From: Croceimicrobium hydrocarbonivorans
GTDB taxonomy: Bacteria > Bacteroidota > Bacteroidia > Flavobacteriales > Schleiferiaceae
DNA: 64,000 bases
NCBI RefSeq assembly: GCF_014524565.1
Contig: NZ_CP060139.1
Coordinates: 1,185,501-1,249,500 of the forward strand
Direction of reading: 5' to 3'
In this document: positions 51,409 through 59,415 of the stretch, in pieces
How positions within the stretch are numbered: position 1 is the stretch's first letter
How the letters are laid out: every line of letters starts with the position of its first letter
Translations under genes and position numbers: made by a program
The notes under the pieces: model-generated
Databases searched by the model: none
What the model saw: the letters and a program-made list of their open reading frames with translations, nothing else
Told to the model about the DNA's origin: nothing

Positions 51409-54027
51409 ATGTCGTTGAAACATTCTTTCTTTTTAATTCTCTCTCTCATTTTTTTAGGCGCTTGTCGCGAAAGCGAAAAAAGCAAAAGCCAGATTCAAGA
51501 GGTACTGCCTTTAAATACAGTATGGTTAGCCGAAATAAATGATTGGGAAGAAGTAATTGCTAAGAAATCAAATTCGCGGGTTCTCGATTTAATCAGCCAA
51601 TTCGAAAGTATTGAGAGCTTCCATTCACATTGGCGTAATGCTGCGGAGTTAAGCAATAAGGATAGCCTTCAGGACTTGATGAGTAGCAGCCAGGTGTATC
51701 TGGCCGAAATCCTCTCTGGCGCCGACCGTTACAATTGGTTATTGATTCTCCTTAATGATGATGCATCCGCCGAAAGGCTTTTCCAGAACTTCCAGAAAGT
51801 AGACGGAATACAAAGCCTGGAATATTCCGGTGAAAAAATTTATCAGCTTAAGCTGAATGAAAAGCAGGATCTCTACTTATACCACAGCAATGATCTCTAT
51901 TTAATAAGTGGTGATCGTATCGCCCTGGAAGCAGCTATCCGCCAAAAGAACAGCCCTACCCAAGTGGCGGAGAATGATCGATTGCGTCAAATTCGTGAGA
52001 GTCGTAATCCGCGTTCCCCACTAAATGTATACCTCAACCTAAAGAGCTGGCCCGATTATCTTAATACCATTGGCAAGCTTAAAGCACAGTTTTTAGCAGA
52101 TATGGGCGATTGGCTTTTACTGGATCTGGATGCCGAAACCCATGATCTTATCGCCACCGGATTACTGAACCACCCTGAGACCGAAGCTTATTTCCCACAA
52201 GCCTTAGCCTCTTTACGCAGTGATCAAATTCAGGCCCAAAAGTTAATTCCGGTGAATTTGGCCCGTTGGGTTCATATGAGCATCGGCAATATTGGTCAAT
52301 ACCAAAGAGCCTATGAAGCCCAACTAGAAAAGGCCGGCACCCTTAAAGATCATCAGGAGATCATCGCTAAATTGCCCGCCAATGTAGGTAGTCAACTGGC
52401 TGGAATCATCGACTCTGAAATGGGCACCTTCCAAGCTGGTCGGGCGCAAAACCAAGCTTATGAATTTGCCTATTTCAATTTCCGCGATGAGGAGTTGGCG
52501 GCGAAAACCTTGGAAGCACTTTCAGATAGCAACTTCATCGAAGGCTATCGCGGGCATGTCATTCGCAAGCTTAGCCCCATGAATCTTTTACCTCGTTTAT
52601 ACGGTTCGGTATTCGAGGCCTTTCACCAGCCCTATTACCTTATCCACAAAGATTATGTTTTACTGGGCAATCAATTGGCCGCCTTAAAAGTGGTCTTGAA
52701 TGATATTCTCGATTCTAAAACTTTGGATCGCAGCGATTCTTACCTCAACCTTAGCAATCAATTGCCAGGAAAAGCACAAGTGCAAATTGTGTATGGTATT
52801 CCAGAATGGCTTCCCAATCAAAAAGAAGCTCTTAATAATGGATTAAGTGAAGAACTAGAAAGCCTGCAAGACAGCCTACAGAACCTGCGCTGGGCCATCC
52901 TGCAGTTAAGAGCAGATAAGGATCGCAGCTTTGTTTCGGCCATGATTCGGGAGGAGCAAGCCATTAAAGAGAAAATCGTTAGACAATGGTCTGTACAATT
53001 GGAAGGTCAACCGAGTGGAGCACCTCAATTCTTAAAAAATCACAATAATCAGAAGCTCGATATTGCCATTCAGGATGAAAACCACCGTTTGTACCTCATC
53101 TCCCGTAAGGGTGAAGTGTATTGGACTAAAGATCTTGATGGTCCTATAATCGGTGATATCCGCCAAATTGATATTTACCGCAACAATAAATTGCAAATGG
53201 TATTTAATACCGCTAATCAATTGTGGGTGCTGGATCGCTTGGGTCGGAATGTAGAAGGATTCCCGGTAAAACTGAAGGCAGAATCTACCGCTCCGGTAGG
53301 CGTATTTAATTACGATCAGGCTCGAAATTACCGCTTGGTTGTGCCCTGCGGACCGATGCTCTACAATTACGATGTAGAGGGCAAAAGCGTAAAAGGCTGG
53401 AACTTTAAAAAGGCCGCTTCCGACATTGTAAGCGAACCCCAGTTCTTTAGTGTAGCGGGCAAGGATATTATTGTTTGCCTTACGGCGGATGGTAAACTCT
53501 ACCAATTAAACCGCCGTGGTGAAGAGCGCTTTAAGGTGGATGAAAAAATTGAAGAGCTCAAAACCAGCTTCTATCTAAAGGCGGGCGAAAGCTTGAAAAA
53601 GTCAGAGTTGATAGCCGGCTCTAATTCGGGTAAGATGTATGTGATTAATCCCGAAGGCAAGGTGGATGCCTTGTACCTTGATCGCAGTCATCCGGCCAGT
53701 CATCTGATCTATTTTGAAGGCCGCTATATCTTTAGTGATGGCGCCCAGCTTTTTGTTAAGGATGACCGTATGCCCTTTGAAGCCAGCTTGGAAGATGACA
53801 TCAGCGTTAAGCCCAAGGCTATGATCCTGAACAATCGATTCTATACCGCTGCTTTCTCTGCTGGAGCCGAAGAAATCCGACTCTTTAATGAAGAAGGAAA
53901 TTTGGTAGATGGTTTCCCGGTATTTGCGCAAGGACCCTTTGATATGGGATCCTTAAACCGCGACAAGAGCCTCAATATTGTTACCTATAGTAATGATGGC
54001 ACATTGATTTGTTATCGCCTCCGCTAA
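51409..54027 (+). CDS. Large lipoprotein with C-terminal beta-propeller
   Basis: 872 residues from the ATG at 51409, with a lipoprotein signal (HSFFLILSLIFLGAC). Residues ~30-540 resemble DUF3352-type extracytoplasmic domains (repeated ALKVVLNDIL, SYLNLSNQLPGKAQVQ-like segments). From ~550 onward there are blade-like repeats (LYLISRKGEVYWTKDLDG, LWVLDRLGRNVEGFPVKL, LYQLNRRGEERFKVD, EIRLFNEEGNLVDGFPVFA), consistent with a six- to eight-bladed propeller. Possibly an outer-membrane scaffold or sensor; the function is unknown. It is convergent with the DUF3784 gene across a 33-bp gap filled by a palindromic repeat. Confidence 0.82.
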   Translation: MSLKHSFFLILSLIFLGACRESEKSKSQIQEVLPLNTVWLAEINDWEEVIAKKSNSRVLDLISQFESIESFHSHWRNAAELSNKDSLQDLMSSSQVYLAEILSGADRYNWLLILLNDDASAERLFQNFQKVDGIQSLEYSGEKIYQLKLNEKQDLYLYHSNDLYLISGDRIALEAAIRQKNSPTQVAENDRLRQIRESRNPRSPLNVYLNLKSWPDYLNTIGKLKAQFLADMGDWLLLDLDAETHDLIATGLLNHPETEAYFPQALASLRSDQIQAQKLIPVNLARWVHMSIGNIGQYQRAYEAQLEKAGTLKDHQEIIAKLPANVGSQLAGIIDSEMGTFQAGRAQNQAYEFAYFNFRDEELAAKTLEALSDSNFIEGYRGHVIRKLSPMNLLPRLYGSVFEAFHQPYYLIHKDYVLLGNQLAALKVVLNDILDSKTLDRSDSYLNLSNQLPGKAQVQIVYGIPEWLPNQKEALNNGLSEELESLQDSLQNLRWAILQLRADKDRSFVSAMIREEQAIKEKIVRQWSVQLEGQPSGAPQFLKNHNNQKLDIAIQDENHRLYLISRKGEVYWTKDLDGPIIGDIRQIDIYRNNKLQMVFNTANQLWVLDRLGRNVEGFPVKLKAESTAPVGVFNYDQARNYRLVVPCGPMLYNYDVEGKSVKGWNFKKAASDIVSEPQFFSVAGKDIIVCLTADGKLYQLNRRGEERFKVDEKIEELKTSFYLKAGESLKKSELIAGSNSGKMYVINPEGKVDALYLDRSHPASHLIYFEGRYIFSDGAQLFVKDDRMPFEASLEDDISVKPKAMILNNRFYTAAFSAGAEEIRLFNEEGNLVDGFPVFAQGPFDMGSLNRDKSLNIVTYSNDGTLICYRLR

Positions 54028-54033
54028 ACCTAC

Positions 54034-54086
54034 ACTAGGTCGAATTTTAAATTCGTGAAACTAGGTCGAATTTGAAATTCGACCTA
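54034..54086. repeat. Tandem pair of GAAT-N5-ATTC palindromes
   Basis: Two copies with a 26-base period: CGAATTTTAAATTCG (54041-54055) and a 25-base near-perfect palindrome (54062-54086, arms TAGGTCGAATTT / AAATTCGACCTA). The second overlaps the stop and last codons of the minus-strand gene ending at 54061. Confidence 0.65.
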
Positions 54087-54786
54087 TTGCTATTTGCTCA
54101 AATTCCTTTTCTGCCGATCTATCTTCCGGCACATAATAGAGTTCCTCGCCATTCTTTAACTGAATGTACAAGAGTGGGGATGCTTTCGATAGCACTAAAA
54201 GCTTTACCCTATCACCAGCTTTGGTGCGGAAATAACCCTTAAAAACCGGAGCCATCGCAAAGCCATTAACTTTACTGGTAATTGGAGGTAATTCATCTAC
54301 CAACCGAATGCTTTCGATATCATCAATTTCAAAATCGGCTCCGTACATCCCTGAGATGTGCACTTTTTGATCTTGGACTACAAAATCAATATTCTGATCG
54401 CCATAAATAAGCAAAGTGCTTACGCCAATAATGCAGACTAAGAGAGCACCAATTGCCCAATAAGAATAGCGTGGTGGATTATGATCATAGCGTCTGGCTC
54501 GAATAATAAAAACCAGATAAGCCAAGATTGGAAAGAGTCCTAAAAACCATCCCACCACATTCTGGCCCCATTGAAAAAAGAGGAGTACCCCAAAGATTCC
54601 GAAACTCAGACCCAGAAAAATATGGAAGCTCTTAAACTGTTTCAAAAAGCCTTTCAAATCAAAATTGGCTCGCTCCTCTTCGGTCATGGTATTATAACCC
54701 GAAAGCAAGTAACGCGCATTATTGGTATTCACCGCGAAAGCCAGAACCAGAAACAAAAGGCTCATGCCTATAATCAGATACAACAT
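54061..54786 (-). CDS. DUF3784-like membrane protein with PH-like domain
   Basis: 241 residues. N-terminal helices with NARYLLSGYNTMTEEERANFD match DUF3784. More helices follow, and a C-terminal extracytoplasmic or cytoplasmic domain (IDFVVQDQKVHISGMYGADFEIDDIESIRLVDELP) resembles bacterial PH-like domains. Function unknown. The last residues (GRISNST) are encoded by a palindromic repeat, so the C-terminus may have been changed by its insertion. Confidence 0.8.
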   Translation of the reverse strand: MLYLIIGMSLLFLVLAFAVNTNNARYLLSGYNTMTEEERANFDLKGFLKQFKSFHIFLGLSFGIFGVLLFFQWGQNVVGWFLGLFPILAYLVFIIRARRYDHNPPRYSYWAIGALLVCIIGVSTLLIYGDQNIDFVVQDQKVHISGMYGADFEIDDIESIRLVDELPPITSKVNGFAMAPVFKGYFRTKAGDRVKLLVLSKASPLLYIQLKNGEELYYVPEDRSAEKEFEQIAIGRISNST

Positions 54787-54857
54787 GACAAATGATTTGA
54801 AAAAGCTAACGCAGTTTAGCTAAAAAACGGTTATTGGCATTGGAAAAAATTGCGGAG

Positions 54858-54880
54858 AAGCTGAATTACATATTCAGCTT
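54858..54880. repeat. Palindrome with GAAT-N5-ATTC core
   Basis: AAGCTGAAT (54858-54866), loop TACAT, ATTCAGCTT (54872-54880): perfect 9-bp arms. Confidence 0.6.
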
Positions 54881-54901
54881 AGAATCTAGCTTGAATTTGC
54901 C

Positions 54902-54926
54902 TCGCTTGAATATGCAATTCAAGCGA
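54902..54926. repeat. Palindrome with GAAT-N5-ATTC core
   Basis: TCGCTTGAAT (54902-54911), loop ATGCA, ATTCAAGCGA (54917-54926): perfect 10-bp arms. It ends three bases before the stop codon of the DUF2809 gene (54930). Confidence 0.65.
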
Positions 54927-54929
54927 CAA

Positions 54930-55316
54930 TCAAATCGCCTGCTCATCTTTCAAAATCAGCTTATGGTCCAAAAACTGCACTAAACAAACTCCACAGCTAT
55001 AGGCTAAAATATCCGACCATAAAAAGCCTTGACCTAAAATCAAATGACCGATGGTGGTAGAACGAATAGCCGTGAGCCATTCCCAAGAAATCATTTGTTG
55101 AAATTCAATGGCATAGCAAAAGACCAATGCCGCTAAGGCCGAAGGCCGTACGCTTAAATTGGGGAATAAGAAGCGAAAGCCGAAGTAGATAAATACGGCA
55201 TAGAGCGCATCACCCAGATAGGCATGGCCCCATTCCAACATTTTAAAACTACGGGAAGCAAGTCCTAAGCCAATACTACAAAGGCTTAAGACGAAATACA
55301 TAAATCTAAGGTTCAT
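54930..55316 (-). CDS. DUF2809 family membrane protein
   Basis: 128 residues, four or so transmembrane helices. YLGDALYAVFIYFGFRFLFP, EFQQMISWEWLTAIRSTTIG and GQGFLWSDILAYSCGV match DUF2809, a small membrane family of unknown function. It lies 30 bp downstream of the DUF1801 gene and may be co-transcribed. Confidence 0.85.
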   Translation of the reverse strand: MNLRFMYFVLSLCSIGLGLASRSFKMLEWGHAYLGDALYAVFIYFGFRFLFPNLSVRPSALAALVFCYAIEFQQMISWEWLTAIRSTTIGHLILGQGFLWSDILAYSCGVCLVQFLDHKLILKDEQAI

Positions 55317-55346
55317 AGGGGGTAAAAAAGTATGCAGTTTTAGGGT

Positions 55347-55970
55347 TTAACGATCATGAAAGCCTTTACCGATCAATATGTGATCTTTCCATTTTTCAAT
55401 ACGTGCCCAGCGCGTTTTACTTTGCTTAGCACCGTTAAACTGAATTAAATAAGCCCTTTTCCTCCCCGGGCTCAGCGACTCAAATGCCGCTTCAAATCCT
55501 GCATCCTCCTGAAATGCCTGCTGCAATTCTTCTGGATAATCCATAGCTTCAGGAGCACTGGCAGGCACTTTTGCACCTGACTCTTCCACCGCAATGGCTT
55601 GTCGAATAAAATCAAGAATGGCTTGCTCCTGCTCCAAAACAGAATCACCTTCCTTGAATTTAAAAAGTTTGGGTACCCGACTATTCGGTCCGGCAAACTC
55701 TAATAAATTGTTTGGATCCTTAAGCAAAGCCCCCTTAAAAAAGTTGAGCGAACAATAATCCTTGAATGCACTCAAGATTAAAATGTTCTTCCCCTTATGG
55801 GTATAAGTAGGCATGCTCCATTTGCGCTCCTCCACCAAAGGACTGCTCAACAGAATACTGCGCAATTGCTGCAGTGGCTCTGCCCAGCGGTGTACTTTGC
55901 AATCAGGACTTTGGTATAAGTCACAACGACCGCATCCTTCTGTAAAATAAGTATCTACTTCCGGGTTCAT
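55347..55970 (-). CDS. DUF1801/YdeI-like protein
   Basis: 207 residues from the ATG at 55970 (MNPEVDTYFTEGCGRC). The region WSMPTYTHKGKNILILSAFKDYCSLNFFKG is the DUF1801 fold, and the C-terminal YPEELQQAFQEDAGFEAAFESLSPGRKRAYLIQF with QSKTRWARIEKW matches YdeI-type bacteriocin-protection/OmdA domains. Cytoplasmic; biochemical role unknown. A CxxCDLY...C cluster near the N-terminus (CGRCDLYQSPDC) could bind metal. Confidence 0.85.
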   Translation of the reverse strand: MNPEVDTYFTEGCGRCDLYQSPDCKVHRWAEPLQQLRSILLSSPLVEERKWSMPTYTHKGKNILILSAFKDYCSLNFFKGALLKDPNNLLEFAGPNSRVPKLFKFKEGDSVLEQEQAILDFIRQAIAVEESGAKVPASAPEAMDYPEELQQAFQEDAGFEAAFESLSPGRKRAYLIQFNGAKQSKTRWARIEKWKDHILIGKGFHDR

Positions 55971-56084
55971 AGAAAGCTGCAAATATTAGGACATCGGAGG
56001 CCCGAAGTTGCAATATTTTATTGACCCAGATAAACTGAAAGGGAATAAATTAAGGTAAAGGGAGCTTAAAATTTAAGGTCGTTC

Positions 56085-56969
56085 TTAGCGCAGCTCCAAT
56101 CGAGTTCCGGGCTTTGGCGTTTCACCTACCGGAATATCATTGCGCTGGTAAATCTTCTCCAATTTAATAGCATAGCGCTGGGAGATCTCATACAAATCAT
56201 CACCTTCCACAAAGGTGTAGTAGCGATTCTCACGTGCCGCCCTACTGCGTTTGGGTTGCAAATAAATGATTTGCCCTGGCTCCAGCTTGGCATCGTAGCG
56301 CAGCTCATTGTACTCCAATAGATCCTCAGTTCGCTTATTAAAATATTCTGCCAGACTTTCGAAGGTGTCGCCCTTTCTAGCGATCACAAAATCCACCTTA
56401 TTAGGAGATTCCTGCACCAATAAATCTGCCGGGTCTGGCACCTCTTTGGGAGGATTGGTTTTGATCACCGCCCGCACATCGTACTTATGCAGTTTATGGC
56501 GTTCAATAAGGTCGATCAACAAATCAGCATATTTAGGATTGGTCGCATAACCGGCCTTTTTCAATCCCTTGGCCCAACTTTTATAATCATGGGATTTCAG
56601 ATCGAAGAGCTTGGCATAGCGACTGCGTTCCTTTAAAAACCTGGAATGATCTCGAAAACTATCCTCCGCATGATCGTACTTCCGGAAACACTCATCATCC
56701 TCGTCATCATCATGGTACACCTTCTCCCCTTTCCAATCGAGGTGGCATTTAATACCAAAGTGATTATTGGCCTCTTTAGCCAGTTTACTTTGACCACTAC
56801 CCGATTCCAAGATCCCCTGTGCTAAAGTGATGCTTGCCGGAATCCCATATTCGAGCATCTCGGCTTGAGCCACCTCATGCCAATCGGCAATATATTGCTC
56901 GGTAACAGATTGAGCAGAAAGGCCCAAGGTACATAAGGCAAAAACGAGTATAAGGAGCTTCTTAGTCAT
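56085..56969 (-). CDS. Secreted glucosaminidase with LysM domains
   Basis: 294 residues from the ATG at 56969 with a signal peptide (KKLLILVFALCTLGLSAQ). Residues ~25-165 are a glucosaminidase/flagellar-FlgJ-type peptidoglycan hydrolase (ASITLAQGILESGSGQSKLA, NNHFGIKCH, YKSWAKGLKKAGYATNPKYADLLIDLIE) and Glu in ILESGSG is the likely catalytic acid. Two LysM repeats follow (DFVIARKGDTFESLAEYFN and YYTFVEGDDLYEISQRY). It acts on cell-wall glycan. The start overlaps the PLP-enzyme gene by 8 bases. Confidence 0.93.
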   Translation of the reverse strand: MTKKLLILVFALCTLGLSAQSVTEQYIADWHEVAQAEMLEYGIPASITLAQGILESGSGQSKLAKEANNHFGIKCHLDWKGEKVYHDDDEDDECFRKYDHAEDSFRDHSRFLKERSRYAKLFDLKSHDYKSWAKGLKKAGYATNPKYADLLIDLIERHKLHKYDVRAVIKTNPPKEVPDPADLLVQESPNKVDFVIARKGDTFESLAEYFNKRTEDLLEYNELRYDAKLEPGQIIYLQPKRSRAARENRYYTFVEGDDLYEISQRYAIKLEKIYQRNDIPVGETPKPGTRLELR

Positions 56970-57915
56970 AGGCAATCAATTCTTCGGACTTCTTAGCCAA
57001 TCGCCGATTCATTCCGGCAATGCCTTGCAGTCCTCCGCTATGCAAAACTAAAACCCGACTACCGGCTTTAAAATGCCCTGCTTCAATATCTTTCAACAAT
57101 CCAAACAACAATTTGGAGGTATATACCGGATCAAGCTTAAGCTGATATTTACGGTAGGTTTCATTCATGAACTGCACCAGCTCCTGATTTATTTTAGCAA
57201 AGCCACCGAAATGATAATCTGTGACCAAGTCTAATTTACGGATTAGCAAATCTCTCGGAATCGGCGCCAAGCCATATTCACTTTGATATTCTTGCAGGTA
57301 TTGCGCTATGGCCGGCTTCAAAAAAGACCCTCCTTTCAAGGCTGCATACACGCGAATTTTCGGCGCTTTGGGATGAGCCAGCAATCCGGCCGCCGTGGTT
57401 CCGGTACCTGCTGCTAGGGCAATGCAATCATAAGTTCCCTCCAGCTCATCGATAATCTCCGCACAACCTTTTAAGGCTGGGACTCCCTTACCGCCTTCGG
57501 GTAAAATGTATAAACCGGGACGTAGTTCTTGCAAGGCCTCCAAAAATTCTGGATTCTCCTTTAAACTGTAATCCTTGCGCGAAATCGCTTCCCACTCCAT
57601 GCCTTGAGCAGAGCAATATTCTAGGGTAGGGCTATCACCAGCCTCTTCGCCCCTTACCATGGCGTAAGTAGGAATCTCGGCTAATTTCCCCAAGGCCGCC
57701 AAAGCCGCCAAGTGATTGCTAAAAGCTCCACCAAAACTTAGGATTTGCCGATAATCTCCCAGATAGAATTTTTCCAGATGGTATTTCAGCTTACGCCATT
57801 TATTACCGCTAATCTCCGGATGAATCTGATCATCGCGCTTAAGAAATACGTCCACCCCATGATGATTGAGCAAAAATTCCTCCTTGCTATTCAGGGTGTT
57901 AATTGAAAGTTCCAT
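56962..57915 (-). CDS. PLP-dependent ACC deaminase / D-cysteine desulfhydrase family enzyme
   Basis: 317 residues from the ATG at 57915. PLP-Lys 39 lies in SGNKWRKLKYH; SFGGAFSNHLAALAALG and AAGTGTTAAGLLAH are phosphate and cofactor loops. The family includes D-cysteine desulfhydrase and 1-aminocyclopropane-1-carboxylate deaminase. Sequence alone does not decide which; annotations in Bacteroidota are usually generic. The ATG overlaps the AraC gene stop (TGATG), so the regulator, this enzyme and the glucosaminidase form one operon. Confidence 0.87.
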   Translation of the reverse strand: MELSINTLNSKEEFLLNHHGVDVFLKRDDQIHPEISGNKWRKLKYHLEKFYLGDYRQILSFGGAFSNHLAALAALGKLAEIPTYAMVRGEEAGDSPTLEYCSAQGMEWEAISRKDYSLKENPEFLEALQELRPGLYILPEGGKGVPALKGCAEIIDELEGTYDCIALAAGTGTTAAGLLAHPKAPKIRVYAALKGGSFLKPAIAQYLQEYQSEYGLAPIPRDLLIRKLDLVTDYHFGGFAKINQELVQFMNETYRKYQLKLDPVYTSKLLFGLLKDIEAGHFKAGSRVLVLHSGGLQGIAGMNRRLAKKSEELIAYD

Positions 57916-58919
57916 CAAAGGCCTACACTCATTACTTGCTTGGGACTCACATTAAAGCGTTTGCGGAAATTGCTGGAGAATGTTTGACTGCTAGTATAAC
58001 CTACTTCCAAACAAACTTCACGTACACTTAGCTCCTGCTCATTATTGGTAAGCAGATCATAAGCGCGCTGCAAACGCATATCCCGAAGGTAATCACTAAA
58101 ACTCGATTGCAAATCTTCCTTAAAGCGTCTTTGTAACCAGCGGGAGCTCACCCCAAATTGTTCCGCTACTCGGGTTAAGCTAATGGGCTTATGTAGGTTT
58201 TCACGCATATAGGCCAGCACTTCAAAAAGGGCCGAAGAAGTGCGCGACTCTCTTTCCTGCTCCCCTAAAAGACCACTTGAAGGTCTTTCCAAAAACAACA
58301 TGGTTTTATTGAGAATCTTCAAAACCAGGCTTTCTGCCAAAAAGAGGTTATTTACATCCTGATCGAGGGGAATAATATTGAGCTTATCGAAATAGGCACC
58401 CAGGTATTCATCTTCAGGGCGAATGGCAATCATTGATTCTTCATTGAGCCTCTTCGCTACCCCTCCACTATTCTCAAACTTTTGCAAAATGCGCTGCAAA
58501 ACCTGATCATTAAAGGAAATATTTAGGGTTTCGTAGGGCTGCTCGCAATAAATTCGCTGATAGCTGATGTGATCGTTTTGTCGGTACACCACCACGGAAG
58601 GAGCATCAACACGCCTTCCTTCACTCACATCGCCACCATGAAAAACAAAGGAACCCGAATACAAGAAGCCCACGGTGAACAAAGGCTCATCGATCTTCAT
58701 TTCGAACTCTACTTCATCCTTCAAAAGAGCTCGTGTTTTTTTGATGGTATAATGACCAATCCCCCGCACGGAGCTAACGTCTATCCTTCCTAATCCCGGC
58801 TCCTCAAAGAAGCCCCGATACTCGGAGAGAAAGAGATCGTTTGCTGATTCAAATCGCTCCTGATGCAAAGTGTTATCGCGCAGTACTTTAGAATACTCCG
58901 CCCATTGCAATCTCCTCAT
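57915..58919 (-). CDS. AraC-family transcriptional regulator
   Basis: 334 residues. The C-terminal ~100 residues hold two helix-turn-helix motifs (SLTRVAEQFGVSSRWLQRRFKED and SVREVCLEVGYTSSQTFSSNFRKRFNVSP). The N-terminal ~200 residues are a sensory domain without a recognised family. First gene of an operon with the PLP enzyme and glucosaminidase, which it probably regulates, perhaps together with itself. Confidence 0.9.
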   Translation of the reverse strand: MRRLQWAEYSKVLRDNTLHQERFESANDLFLSEYRGFFEEPGLGRIDVSSVRGIGHYTIKKTRALLKDEVEFEMKIDEPLFTVGFLYSGSFVFHGGDVSEGRRVDAPSVVVYRQNDHISYQRIYCEQPYETLNISFNDQVLQRILQKFENSGGVAKRLNEESMIAIRPEDEYLGAYFDKLNIIPLDQDVNNLFLAESLVLKILNKTMLFLERPSSGLLGEQERESRTSSALFEVLAYMRENLHKPISLTRVAEQFGVSSRWLQRRFKEDLQSSFSDYLRDMRLQRAYDLLTNNEQELSVREVCLEVGYTSSQTFSSNFRKRFNVSPKQVMSVGL

Positions 58920-59070
58920 TTAAAAATCCTCATTAGGTGCATCTTTCCCCCTAGCATCCCCTTAGAGAACGATCAAATTTAATTAAACCTCATGGGGAAG
59001 CCACAAAAACAGCTCGGTGATTTATTATTTTTCTACAATTCCAAGCTCTGATTTCAAAAGGGCTTCGACT

Positions 59071-59112
59071 TTATCACTTGATTTAATTAGACTTATCATC
59101 AAGAAGTGATAA
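59071..59112. promoter_or_regulatory. Candidate operator: inverted repeat upstream of AraC gene and hutU
   Basis: Nine-base perfect arms TTATCACTT / AAGTGATAA, 24 bases apart. Position in a divergent spacer suggests a regulator site; which protein binds it is unknown. Confidence 0.3.
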
Positions 59113-59231
59113 AGGTAAAATGCCTCGACTTTTCAATCTATGATGAATCTCACATCCGAGCACCAGATCGCTTCTACCTTGCCTCAATAAGATAAAAAGA
59201 GTCCGGCTCTGGCAGGCAAAGGCAGAGATTG

Positions 59232-59239
59232 TAATTTTG
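59232..59239 (+). promoter_or_regulatory. Bacteroidota -7 element for DUF5522-hutU
   Basis: TAATTTTG, perfect TAnnTTTG, 14 bases before the ATG at 59254. Confidence 0.5.
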
Positions 59240-59253
59240 CCAAAAATTCAGCA

Positions 59254-59415
59254 ATGCCCCAGCTCGAAAAGGGAGACTATTATTATTCGGAAGAAGGTTT
59301 TATTGTTTTTACCAAACAGTATCACCTTAAAAGGGGTTATTGCTGTCAAAGTGGTTGCAAACACTGCCCTTACGGCTACAATAAAGCAACCGGAACATTT
59401 AAACGCAAGCGATGA
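59254..59415 (+). CDS. Small cysteine-rich DUF5522 protein (53 aa)
   Basis: The frame reads MPQLEKGDYYYSEEGFIVFT, then KQYHLKRGYCCQSGCKHCPY and a basic tail ending FKRKR. The central Y-H-L-x-R-G-Y-C-C-x3-C-x2-C-P-Y-G-Y block is what I recall as DUF5522, a short Bacteroidota family. Cysteines 30, 31, 35 and 38 with His 24 and 37 could bind zinc or an iron-sulfur cluster (inference). The TGA stop overlaps the hutU ATG (ATGA at 59412-59415), and a -7 element precedes it, so it is the first gene of this operon. Its role is unknown. Confidence 0.85.
   Translation: MPQLEKGDYYYSEEGFIVFTKQYHLKRGYCCQSGCKHCPYGYNKATGTFKRKR

Larger units (their letters stand above)
58920..59253. other. 334-bp intergenic region with an inverted repeat
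   Basis: The divergent spacer between the AraC gene and the DUF5522-hutU pair. It holds an inverted repeat TTATCACTT (59071-59079) / AAGTGATAA (59104-59112) and a perfect -7 element at 59232-59239. No open frame worth reporting was seen. Confidence 0.5.
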
